From Azolla caroliniana (taxonomy: Eukaryota > Polypodiophyta), in assembly GCA_043228905.1 (NCBI GenBank), contig JBHGNT010000001.1, positions 7,936,001-8,000,000 on the forward strand: 64,000 bases of DNA, written 5' to 3'. A program made the translations under genes and the position numbers. This document shows, in pieces, positions 9,475-18,589 of the stretch. The notes under the pieces are model-generated. The model saw only the letters and a list, made by a program, of their open reading frames with translations. It ran no database searches and had not been told where the DNA came from. Position 1 is the first letter of the stretch. Every line of letters begins with the position of its first letter.

Positions 9475-11394
9475 TTAGCTGGACGTGTAGTTGTTGCTAA
9501 TTCTGTGCTTTTATCATCTGTTTGGTATATAGCCTCTACATGGTTGTTTTCTAGGTCCATTATGCTTAGAGTTCAACGTCTAGTACGGAATTTTATTTGG
9601 GGAAATGATACGGTACACAATACTATAGCAAAGGTAGCTTGGTCGGTTCTTATACAACCCAAACATAAAGGAGGTTTAGGTTTGATTGATCCTTTCATGC
9701 AAAGTAAAGCATTACTTGTTAAACATGTTGTTAGGTGTTTATTGCCTGGACAAGAGTTATGGAAAAAGTTTTGGATGTGTCATTTATATAAATTAAAACC
9801 ATCGGTTGGTGGTAATTGGCGTGATAGTCTTAGATGGTTCTTTAATTCAGATTTTCCGCTGTCTAAATCGACAGTTGGGTCCTTTAGTTTTTTTAATGGC
9901 ATTCTAAGGGCATGGGAAAGTATTCGTCGAGCACTGGTTTTTTTGCCACCAAAAACATATCATCAATTAATGCGTCAGCCGTTGTTATGGAATCCTTTGT
10001 TTACTGATGAAGCGGCATGTGTCTTAGGTTTACGACCTAGGTTATCTTGGGCTGCAATGGATAATGGACCAGCTCGTACGGTTGCGGATTGGATTGCTTT
10101 CCTGCAGACTTCAGTGCAAGACCAAAAGAGTAGGGTGTCTAATTTCAGAGGGGCAAACATTATGATAACTCAAGTGTCAACGGTGTATCAGGTAACATTA
10201 CCAACTTTGAGTTTTGGTCATTGTTTGAATTGGTATGGTATGTTTTCGAGATTAAATATACTAATAGGAGCTCGTCTGTATACTCAAAATGGTAGCCTTT
10301 ACTTTTATGAAGTTTGCGATAATGGTAGGTTGTTGGTAGTGGAGGAGGAGTCTTCAATTGTGTCTTCTGCCAGGCAGCTGCTAGTGAGAGTAATAGCTAG
10401 GTTGGGAAAAAAGATATTTATAGATCCTAATCCACTAATTGCTAAGTATTCATCTCATATATGGGTTTTAAATTCTAGACCAATTGTTGATTTGCAGTGG
10501 GATCCATTAGATTATGGTTGGAAGTTACCAATGTCTGATAGTACGCAAGAGAAAGTTCTTCCATTTTTTGCATATTCTGTGTCACTAGGTAGGAAGTTTT
10601 TGTTAAATGAGATAGAGTCAATTCCGGCAGGAAAAAAATATTGGGAGGAAGGTAATGTCTCATCTACATATATGTTGAAGTTTTGGAAACACCTTTGGTC
10701 GCTTAAATGTATGAACAAGGTATTGCACTTTCGATGGTTAATGATTCATTATGCATTGCCAGTAGGAGCTTTATTGAGGGGAACAATACCTGATCGATCA
10801 TGTGGTAGGTGTGGCTGGGCATATGAGACATTACATCATGCTTTTTGGGAATGTGTTACGGCCAAATGTTTTTGGGCTCGTATTCTTAGGCTTTTAAGTC
10901 GTAAGTATAGGGCTACTAAATTCACGTGGGGTACAATCTTTTGGGGTACGTTGGATCAAGAAACTGTTTTTTATCATTATCATAGTTCATCATTGACTTT
11001 ACATGTGAAAAGTTTTCAGGTGTACGTTACGAATAGCTCCTTGCAGGGAGTCAAGTTCTTTTCTAGGTGTTATGTTTGGAACTTTATTTCCTCGTTGGCC
11101 TTATGGATTATTTGGAAAGCAAGGTGTTCTAAAATATATAATGATGAAGATACTAATGTTGTGGATCAAGTTAAATCTTTCTGGGAATTATTGGTAAATA
11201 TAGTTAAAGGTGAATATGATAGCTATAAGGGTTGTGGAAATGGGCCTAACCGGAAAAGAAAGCGACTTAGAAGAGTCTGGTCAACCATTCCTATTTTTTT
11301 GGATGCAACAGGGGAAGATGTAAAGTGGAATTATGTTCCACCTCGATGGTTGTTTCCGCCACCAGCGCCATTTATATTGAACACAGCCGTTTAG
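9475..11394 (+). CDS. LINE-B ORF2 C-terminal fragment, open frame
   Basis: About 639 codons without a stop, from the truncation point to TAG at 11392-11394. It covers the region after the RT: LAGRVVVANSVLL, KGGLGLIDPFMQSKALL (the conserved connection block), LMRQPLLWNP, LQWDPLDYGW, a C-terminal zinc finger C-x2-C-x7-H-x5-C (CGRC ... H ... EC, about 10800-10850), LWIIWKARCSK, and the end motif VKWNYVPPRWLFPP. The endonuclease and RT proper are missing, so it is not a functional enzyme. There is no Met at the beginning because the frame is entered by truncation. Alignment to LINE-A and LINE-C is evident throughout. Whether it is ever translated is unknown. Confidence 0.88.
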   Translation, partial: LAGRVVVANSVLLSSVWYIASTWLFSRSIMLRVQRLVRNFIWGNDTVHNTIAKVAWSVLIQPKHKGGLGLIDPFMQSKALLVKHVVRCLLPGQELWKKFWMCHLYKLKPSVGGNWRDSLRWFFNSDFPLSKSTVGSFSFFNGILRAWESIRRALVFLPPKTYHQLMRQPLLWNPLFTDEAACVLGLRPRLSWAAMDNGPARTVADWIAFLQTSVQDQKSRVSNFRGANIMITQVSTVYQVTLPTLSFGHCLNWYGMFSRLNILIGARLYTQNGSLYFYEVCDNGRLLVVEEESSIVSSARQLLVRVIARLGKKIFIDPNPLIAKYSSHIWVLNSRPIVDLQWDPLDYGWKLPMSDSTQEKVLPFFAYSVSLGRKFLLNEIESIPAGKKYWEEGNVSSTYMLKFWKHLWSLKCMNKVLHFRWLMIHYALPVGALLRGTIPDRSCGRCGWAYETLHHAFWECVTAKCFWARILRLLSRKYRATKFTWGTIFWGTLDQETVFYHYHSSSLTLHVKSFQVYVTNSSLQGVKFFSRCYVWNFISSLALWIIWKARCSKIYNDEDTNVVDQVKSFWELLVNIVKGEYDSYKGCGNGPNRKRKRLRRVWSTIPIFLDATGEDVKWNYVPPRWLFPPPAPFILNTAV

Positions 11395-11439
11395 GATGAG
11401 TGCGTGAGGAAAGTGTAAACTGTTTTTGTGTTGTAAATA

Positions 11440-12510
11440 CAGGTTTTCCACGGACATTGGCAACAAGTTAATCGACGAGAGGGCTGATGTGGAAAGAAGG
11501 AAGAATGTGTAAGAGAAAAGGATGGGGTATGGTGGCGGGGTCATAGTCGACAATCGTGAGTGGGTGGGGAATTTTTACACTAATTTTTGTTTTTAATACA
11601 GGTTTTTCGTCAACAGTGCAAGATGTTAATCGGCAAGAGGGCTGACGTGGACTGAATGAAGAATTTCTTGTTCTGTGATAAGGATGAGGGAAGATGGCGG
11701 GGGGGTCGAAGCCATCTATCATGAGTGAGGAAACTTTGAGATTAACTGTTTTGTTATTGATACAGGTTTTTTCGTGGACATTGGTCATGACGATAATTGG
11801 CTAGACGGTTGATGTGGATTGAACGAAGAAATTTTCTGTGTGAAAGTGATAAGGTTGAGTGAAGATGGTGGGGAGGGTGAAGCCGACTATAACGAGTGGG
11901 TGAGAAAATGTTTACACTAATTTTGTGTTGATCAATACAGGATATGCGTGGACATTGCCACCGTGTTAATTGGTGAGATGGCTGATGTCGACTGTATGAA
12001 GAATTTCTGTGTTAAGGATGAGTGAAGATGGTGGGGAGGGTGAAGCCGACTATAACGAGTGGGTGAGGAAATGTTTACATTAATTTTGTGTTGATCAATA
12101 CAGGATATGCGTGGACATTGCCACCGTGGTAGTTGGTGAGATGGCTGATGTCGACTAAATGAAGAATTATTGTGTTAAGGATGAGTGAAGATGGTGGGGA
12201 GGGTCGAAGCCAATGTGCAGGAGTGGGTGAGGACATGTTTTAACCTAAGTTTTTGTTGATTATACAGGATATGCGTGGACATTGGAACCAGGTTAATCGG
12301 TGAGATGGCTGATGTCGACTAAAGGAAGAAATATTTGTGGTGAGGATGAGTGAAGATGGTGGGGAGGGTCGAAGCCAATCATCACGAGTGGGTGAGGAAT
12401 TTTTAGACGGATTTTATTCTTATCACAGATTTTTGGGGTTTTTGGGCAATGACGTTAATCGGAGACATGACTGATGTGGGTTAAATGAAGAATGGTTGTG
12501 ATGAGATTAT
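11440..12510 (+). repeat. seven tandem ~160-bp units in the LINE-B 3' UTR
   Basis: Unit starts, marked by the ATACAGG...CGTGGACATTGG core, are at 11440, 11599, 11763, 11938, 12101, 12265 and 12426, giving spacings of 159, 164, 175, 163, 164 and 161 bp. Other shared blocks are GCTGATGTSGACT, GATGAGTGAAGATGGTGGGG, GAAGCCGACTAT and GAGTGGGTGAGGAAA. Units 4 and 5 are nearly identical; the first and last are the most diverged. There is no open frame through the array. Confidence 0.9.
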
Positions 12511-12930
12511 GGTCTAATCAATGTATGGCTGTTCTGAGTTTCAGCTTGAAGAAGACTACGGCCAAGAAGTAGCAGATTACCTCAATGGCTTGATTGGAGA
12601 GAGCAGTTTTGTATTACCTAAGTGGTACGAAAGGACATTCACAAAGGAAAATTAAAGGCCAAGGAACGGGAACAGCTATTGGACAACCAGGAATTTGTTT
12701 ATAGGTTGAATATGGGTATACTAAAGAGCTTCAGTATATGTGGAATCACATTCAGCCAATGTTGGCTGCAACATGATGTTTTTTAGAGGCCATAACAAAT
12801 GCCATCTTTATTTGGTCCCTTTTTTTACGACATATACTTATGGAGTGGAAACTATTATGTAAATTTGTAGATTGCCTTTGGCATTGTTAATTTTAATACC
12901 AATGGAGCATATTTTTTATGGAAAAAAAAA

Positions 12931-12947
12931 AAAGAAAACAAGGTTTC
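12931..12947. repeat. LINE-B target-site duplication, right copy
   Basis: AAAGAAAACAAGGTTTC directly after the A-rich tail. Confidence 0.92.
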
Positions 12948-13790
12948 ATAAGAATTGCAAAAAAGCCTATAAGTTTTTTATGATTTTATTTGTAACAAAG
13001 ATAAGAGAAACTTTTTTTTCCTCCAAAGGCACAACAATTTCTATAATTGAACAAAATTCACATGTGTTCAAATATATAGACATGTACATTGACAAAGTAT
13101 AATTACAGGAAAAAAGTTCAAAATATGGAAGGTATGCAATAACAAAGAGAGATTTAGACGTTTTGAACAAAACAAAAGAGTTGGAAATAGAATAATTGAT
13201 CAAAGTAATGAAAAAGCAATGAGGGCACAACAATGTAAATTGATAATTTTGTACCTTTATTGGCAAATGATTTGGAATATGGATAAGAGGTTTTTCCTCT
13301 TATTCATGAATACATCTTTGCTACCTCAAATGTCACTTCTTTTTACCTACACGCCACATTGATCTATTGTACAACACATAGAATATGTCCTCTTCAACCA
13401 CATGCCACGTTACAAAATTCTCCAATTATCACATTTGTAGATCTTCATTACATCAAATATTAGCAACTTTTATAGGATGACATGCATGCACATCAATGTA
13501 TCAACCTCATGCTCTCTTGAAAAGAAATTGACAATCCACCTAAATTATTTCTTAAATGTGGAAATATATTAAGCATCAAGTGATTTAAGACATTCTATGA
13601 CATGATGACGGTTGGTACTAAGTGTTACATATTTGTATGTGTAATTATTTGCACATGGTATTTTGCATTCGCAAAACCGGCGTTCTTATCAAGAGACCAC
13701 GAGGTATAAAGTCATGCTAACCCCACACTCATTTATAAGGGGTCATGTTCCACACTCATTTGTGAGCTCATTCTCCCAAAATAAAACCAA
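12948..13790. other. spacer upstream of the terpene synthase gene
   Basis: AT-rich, with no coding motif. It probably holds the promoter of the gene at 14126. Confidence 0.5.
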
Positions 13791-13846
13791 AGTTGAGGAA
13801 AATGACAATATTAATGAGAAGTGTGAATATACATACATACAAACAC

Positions 13847-13854
13847 TATATATA
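13847..13854 (+). promoter_or_regulatory. possible TATA box of the terpene synthase gene
   Basis: CTATATATATTC at about 13847-13858, some 270 bp before the chosen ATG. If used, the leader would contain the 12-bp minisatellite. This rests only on a match in AT-rich DNA. Confidence 0.3.
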
Positions 13855-13918
13855 TTCACACATAGGTGCATGGATAACACCAAACCCAACACCCATACCT
13901 CCACGGTTCACCCTATTG

Positions 13919-14050
13919 CTCAATACCAATATCAATACCAATTCCAATACCCATTCCAATACCGATATCAATACCGATACTAATACCGATATCAATACCG
14001 ATACTAATACCGATACCGATATCGATACACCCACCAACGCCAATACCAAC
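13919..14050 (+). repeat. ~12-bp minisatellite (AATACCGATATC-like)
   Basis: About ten imperfect units of AATACCGATATC or AATACCGATACT. In the frame of the downstream gene the array stays open and would encode an N/T/D/I-rich stretch. No such stretch occurs in terpene synthases, so it is treated as leader. Confidence 0.75.
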
Positions 14051-14125
14051 ACAAGTATGGTGATCATCAATGCTAGCACTGAGATAAGCCCCTACACAAA
14101 AGGTTTGAATATTGGCTCCCATTTC

Positions 14126-15364
14126 ATGATGTTGCGCTCCATGCAATGCTTGTTCCCCGCCAAACTACATTCATCGATCCCACTTAAAGTTTATAGTAAG
14201 TTGCCACCGATGTTGTGTGTGCGTGGGTCCACAAATCTGCACCCACACTACAAGAGTGCGAAGGGGGAGTGCAACAACCCATGGAGCAAAGATACCGATT
14301 TCACATTGCCGCCGATGCAATGCTCGTTCCCCGTGAAATTGCACCCGCATTACGAGGAGGTGAAGGAGGTGTGCGAACCATGGATCCTTAACTTGGTCCA
14401 CTCCAAGCATAGGCAGTTCCTACTGGACTGCCTCCTCCCACGCTACGTTTGCCGACTGTGCCCGGACACGTCCGACCTTCCGCGCCTCGTGACCACCACC
14501 AAATTCATTGCGTGGCTCACGCTCGCCGACGACATTGTAGATGCGGCGCAACCTGTCAAGGACAAGGACTACATGGGGGGTTGTGGCTCCTCTCAGTCTG
14601 CTACTGACTGGTGGGCTCAGTCTGTGCTCCTCAAATTACAGGACCCGACGGATCGAAGCACCGTAGTAACGCCTCCCGCTCCCGCCTCACTTAGTGATCC
14701 TCAAATGCAGCGGGGCCTGGCCATGCTACATGCGTTGGGGGATCTGTGGAAGGAGATGTCTCCCCAGCTCCTCCCACACGCAAGGACTCGCTTTATATCC
14801 GCCATGCAACACCACCTAGGAGCTTTGTCCCTCCAGCCCAGCCACAATCCAGCATTTGGACACCCAGACCGAGCCGGCACCACCAACCTTAGTGTGGTAG
14901 AATATATGGCCATCCGACGTCCATGCTCGGGCTTCATCTTCGGGTTCGAGCTACTTCTCTATGTGTTGGATATCGACCGCGACCCCATCCATCTCCACCC
15001 ACTCGTGCACGAGCTCCGTGACCTCGTCCTGGACTACATGTGCATGTGCAATGACATGGTGTCGTGCCGCATGGAGACCTCAGCTGGGGACTACTTCAAC
15101 CTACCGTGCATCGTGTACAATAGTGGCGCGGCCGACACGTTCCAAGAGGCATTGGACATTGTCGCGGAAATGATCAAGCAAGTCGACGCTCGTTGCGTGC
15201 GAGTGGTGGATGCCATCCGGCGGAATGAGGAGCTGATGGCCATGGAGCCGAAGCTTGAGATTTACTTGGTGACGATGATGTCATGTATGTCCGGCACACT
15301 TCGGTGGTCATTCGAAACAACTCGTTATGGCCTCAAACACGAGGATGCCACTCCATCTTGTTAA
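14126..15364 (+). CDS. microbial terpene synthase-like protein (MTPSL)
   Basis: Predicted class I terpene cyclase of the microbial type, acting on a prenyl diphosphate with Mg2+; the product cannot be told from sequence. With the ATG at 14126 the protein has 412 residues and no intron. Visible motifs are the aspartate-rich DDIVD at residues 135-139, the NSE motif NDMVSCRME (N309, S313, E317), and the C-terminal Arg-Tyr pair at 400-401 after W-S-F-E. The N-terminal LPPMQCSFPVKLHPHYEEV block is typical of the family, but here it is preceded by two further partial copies (from 14132 and 14201). All catalytic motifs are present and the frame is intact, so the gene looks functional. The frame is open back to 13793, but that part is minisatellite; another in-frame ATG at 14057 is possible. 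Family distribution (non-seed plants) is established knowledge; identity rests on motifs I read here. Confidence 0.85.
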   Translation: MMLRSMQCLFPAKLHSSIPLKVYSKLPPMLCVRGSTNLHPHYKSAKGECNNPWSKDTDFTLPPMQCSFPVKLHPHYEEVKEVCEPWILNLVHSKHRQFLLDCLLPRYVCRLCPDTSDLPRLVTTTKFIAWLTLADDIVDAAQPVKDKDYMGGCGSSQSATDWWAQSVLLKLQDPTDRSTVVTPPAPASLSDPQMQRGLAMLHALGDLWKEMSPQLLPHARTRFISAMQHHLGALSLQPSHNPAFGHPDRAGTTNLSVVEYMAIRRPCSGFIFGFELLLYVLDIDRDPIHLHPLVHELRDLVLDYMCMCNDMVSCRMETSAGDYFNLPCIVYNSGAADTFQEALDIVAEMIKQVDARCVRVVDAIRRNEELMAMEPKLEIYLVTMMSCMSGTLRWSFETTRYGLKHEDATPSC

Positions 15365-15507
15365 AACTAGGATACATCCTCATCTACTTCCCTTTTAAGT
15401 CCATAATAATTCCCTATGGGACATTCCCCCTACTTAATTTGATCTAGATTTCCCCCAAGTCCGGGTTCGAATGTCTAAATTATATTTTATTTTGTTTATT
15501 TGTCTTG

Positions 15508-15538
15508 TAAATTATCTTGTAAGTTACAAGATAATTTA
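15508..15538. repeat. 31-bp perfect palindrome after the terpene synthase
   Basis: TAAATTATCTTGTAA, a central G, then the exact reverse complement. It lies about 145 bp after the stop codon. It could fold as a hairpin in the 3' UTR or mark an excised element. Confidence 0.7.
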
Positions 15539-15539
15539 T

Positions 15540-16160
15540 TCTTCAACACATATACAATCCCTCCTTTAAAGCTCTCTCCCAAATGTCCGTAATCTCATTC
15601 CATCCGTTTCATTCTCCATTGATGTAAAATTAGAGTGCATTAATTGGTGCGAAACATGTATTCAATATCAACGAAATTCATAAATCCCATTTTCTTTAAG
15701 TGCGTTTCTCGTGACAAATTTAAGTATACGATTCACTTACTCGAAACATATAATATATTACTCTGGAATGGGAAATGGAAAGTTTCAATAATTGATTTGA
15801 GATTCTCCAATGCTAAAGGTGTTTAAACATGACTCTTAAAACTTGCTAAACATACTAAAGCTCTTCAAGGAGTTGCAGAAAAAATAACAAAGAGTTGGAC
15901 AACATAATGATTCATTCTTGACACAAACTATTTTAGCAAACATATTGACAATAAGTTTCAATTTTCAAATATGCTAGTGGTAGTAAAGACTAAATTGTTT
16001 GGTACATATTGTTTTTGATGTCCAATTTAATTTTAAATCATGAGAATGGTCCATAAGGAACCCACATTTTAGACTATAACTACATATTACAACATTATAT
16101 GTATAGCTTATCAATTCTACGTCATGCTATGTCTTGTTTTTTTTCCCAAAAACGCTGTCT
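15540..16160. other. AT-rich spacer, no gene seen
   Basis: Only short unsupported open frames. Confidence 0.6.
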
Positions 16161-16161
16161 T

Positions 16162-16235
16162 TCTTTTTTCTTTTTTCTTTTTTCTTTTTTCTTTTTTCTT
16201 TTTTCTTTTTTCTTTTTTCTTTTTTCTTTTTTTTT
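16162..16235 (+). repeat. (CTTTTTT)n microsatellite
   Basis: About ten 7-bp units of C plus six T, ending in a T run. Confidence 0.9.
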
Positions 16236-16615
16236 CAAAAAAACTATGTCTTATTTTGAACAGGCAATTTACATGTGTGTGCACATACATTGATATGATG
16301 ATCAAATAGGAAAGATATTATGACACGTTCATATATTGATGCATATGGAACAAAACAAAAGTTGTTTTGGAACATTACAAAAGCTCCTCCTGATAAACAA
16401 AATAGTTGTTTTGGTCAATTGGTAAAAAAATCACATATTCTAGATATATATGATAATAACACTCTCAAAATTTTATAAATGAAACTACATTTGTTCACTT
16501 TTTTCCATAAGGTATTAAAATGAATAAATATTTTAGGCTAAATAGTAAATACCCATGTGTATGTATACTTTAATTTGTACTTCTCTCTCTTTCTCTCATG
16601 ACTAATTCTTGCCAT

Positions 16616-16618
<3 letters not shown>

Positions 16619-16671
<53 letters not shown>
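16619..16671 (+). repeat. (CT)n microsatellite
   Basis: About 26 perfect CT units. Confidence 0.95.
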
Positions 16672-16672
<1 letters not shown>

Positions 16673-16837
16673 CCGACCATAATTGGTGTCTTATGCATAT
16701 TACTTTTTGGTGTACCATACATTTCAATCATCAAATTGGGTTCCTTTATTACATAAAGTGTCGTCAAAAGTTCATATTATTGAACTTCAATCGAACATAT
16801 GTTAATTGATTAGTTATGCTCATACATGATTCTTTGG

Positions 16838-17153
16838 TAGAAATGGCGCAACACTCTTATGGTGAAGCAAGGAGGAAGTGGCTTGAGGTGGAACTACCAA
16901 ACCCCACGTTGGTTGTTTCCTACTCACCTACCACCCTCCCTTCGTTGTAGGCCCCAGGAGTCGGCTCGTATTGGCCGACACTCAAGGGTACCGCTTTTAG
17001 CTATAGGTATCTACTTACTTTAAGTAGTCAAATTGAAAGACTATGTAAGTAGTCTCGTTTTCTTGAACTTGATCAGAGGGAGATTCCCCCATTTATGTAT
17101 AAGCCTCCTTGTATAGTCTCTTTGTAATCATCCATTTTGGAAAAAGAAGAAGC
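16838..17153 (+). mobile_element. LINE-A family 3' fragment
   Basis: Closely similar to 8907-9240 of LINE-A over its whole length: GCAACACTC(C/T)TATGGTGA, GAGGTGGAACTACCAA, CTTCGTTGTAGGCCCCAGGAGT, the AGCTATAGGTATCTACTTAC block and the CATTTTGGAAAAA tail. It is a 5'-truncated copy of about 315 bp holding only the last codons and the 3' UTR. I see no clear target duplication. Confidence 0.85.
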
Positions 17154-17319
17154 AAGGGGAATATCATTCACAAAATTAGGATAAAATTGTGAATAATCAA
17201 AGAGGTTGTTTGGATAATATAAAAGGTGACACTCAGACAACATAATTGCATTGATTTAACTTGCATGATATACTTTTATAGATTGTTTTAAAAGGTAAGT
17301 GGTTTTATTCTTGAAAATA

Positions 17320-17516
17320 TGTTTATAGCTCTAGGTACCTACTTACATTAAATAGAAAATATGAGAGGATATGTACGTAGCCATAGTTGCTTTCTGATAT
17401 TTTGGAACCCGATCAGGGGGTGATATATATATATATATATATATAAGTCACCTTGTATAGCCTTTCTATAAAAATTTCTCCTAACTAATGGGAAAGTAGC
17501 TCCTTTTTTGGAAAAA
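17320..17516 (+). mobile_element. second, diverged LINE-A-like 3' tail
   Basis: Matches the LINE-A 3' UTR in order: TATAGCTCTAGGTACCTACTTACATTAA, GAACCCGATCAGGGGG, AAGTCACCTTGTATAG, CTAACTAATGGGAAAGTAGCTCC and TTTTTTGGAAAAA. An (AT)n run (17422-17445) has grown inside it. It lies about 170 bp after the previous tail in the same orientation. Confidence 0.75.
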
Positions 17517-17849
17517 TTCCTATTGGATTTCTCTCTCGACCCATTATGGTTGTTACCTTTGCCCAACTTCCCTATTATTTCTCCTATTTGGCTCACCCTC
17601 GCCAATGACATTGTACTTTCTTTTCCATTTTTAATCTAATGTCCACACTCTAAACAGTGAATATGACATTCCCCAATTCATTTGCTCTACATATCTCAAT
17701 GAATTTATAGTAAATTCAATTTATTTTTTGTTACTACAAGGTATTTTATTTATTTTTATACATGCTCATTGTTAAAACTTACAAGCATAACGGTCATAAA
17801 TATAGTTCTCTAACCTTAGGGTTAGGTGTTGTAACATGGCGATCTAGTG

Positions 17850-18510
17850 ATGTGGCAGGTCCAAAGGCAGAATTGGGAAAGTGGAAAAGGAGAACAACTG
17901 CACAAATGTTATATCTATAAATGAAAACAATAATATAATAATAAATTAGTAAATAGCCAAATGTTATAGAAGTGTGGAAACATGATGATATGCCCAACGC
18001 TAAATTATCTCGTGATATGGTGGGTCCAAAGGCAGAATAGGGAAAAGGGACATCTAACAATCGGCAACGGTTCAGTTTGAACCGAACTGCGAAACCGTGG
18101 CTTCACAGTTTAACGGTTCGGTTCGGTTTCAATGGTAAAAAATTGCAATTTAAATGATTTAACGGTTTTTTTAATTTAAAAAACAAATTTATTTATTTAT
18201 TTTAAAATTTGTTTTTAAATAATCTTTTCATTTTCATGCCATATTCTCACATTTTGGGAAAAATTTAAAATTTAACCTAAGCTGAAAATCGAAACCGAAC
18301 CACGAAACCACGGTTTTACTGGTTTAACGGTTTGAAAATTTTTTACTGGTTCAATTTCGTGGTTCGGTTCGGTTCGGTTCGGTTCGGACCCTCTCGAACC
18401 GACCCGAACCGATGTCGATTGTTAGGGACATCCACACAAACATTATATCTATAAATGAAAACAGTCATTTATAATAATAAAAAGTATATAGCCAAATGTT
18501 AGGGAGGGGC
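17850..18510 (+). repeat. duplicated ~120-bp host segment, second copy split by a MITE
   Basis: Copy one (about 17855-17968) and copy two (about 18014-18053 plus 18433-18505) share GGTCCAAAGGCAGAAT, ATATCTATAAATGAAAACA and ATAGCCAAATGTTA. The second copy is interrupted by the element at 18055-18424. A third partial trace (GGCATCCACACAAA) follows at about 18508. Confidence 0.75.
18055..18424. mobile_element. hAT-type MITE with 8-bp target duplication
   Basis: A 370-bp element with terminal inverted repeats: left end TAACAATCGGCAACGGTTC, right end (reverse complement) TAACAATCGACATCGGTTC, two mismatches in 19. It is flanked by a perfect GGGACATC at 18047-18054 and 18425-18432. An 8-bp duplication and GGTTCGGTTC-rich ends are typical of non-autonomous hAT elements. 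It has no coding capacity, only AT-rich palindromic interior. Confidence 0.85.
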
Positions 18511-18589
18511 ATCCACACAAATAATAGATAGGGGTGTAGCACTCAAGTCTTAACTAATGCAAGGAATGAGAATTTTACCTATTTTATGG

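Larger units (their letters stand above)
9474..12930 (+). mobile_element. LINE-B: 5'-truncated LINE with repeated 3' UTR
   Basis: The copy begins inside ORF2 (at the SLAGRVVVAN block) and ends in an A-rich tail. A perfect 17-bp duplication, AAAGAAAACAAGGTTTC, flanks it at 9457-9473 and 12931-12947, which fixes both ends to the base. The 3' UTR is unusually long (about 1.5 kb) because of seven tandem units of about 160 bp. The tail has the same form as LINE-A and LINE-C (AATGG, T-run, GGAAAA). The intact reading frame and perfect duplication point to a younger insertion than LINE-A. Confidence 0.92.

Noticed and set aside
13846-14146. Antisense frames rich in I, G and V across the minisatellite
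   Set aside because: They are products of the 12-bp repeat read backwards.
16162-16235. (CTTTTTT)n as interstitial telomere-like DNA
   Set aside because: The plant telomere repeat is TTTAGGG-type; this run has no G and is a simple microsatellite.
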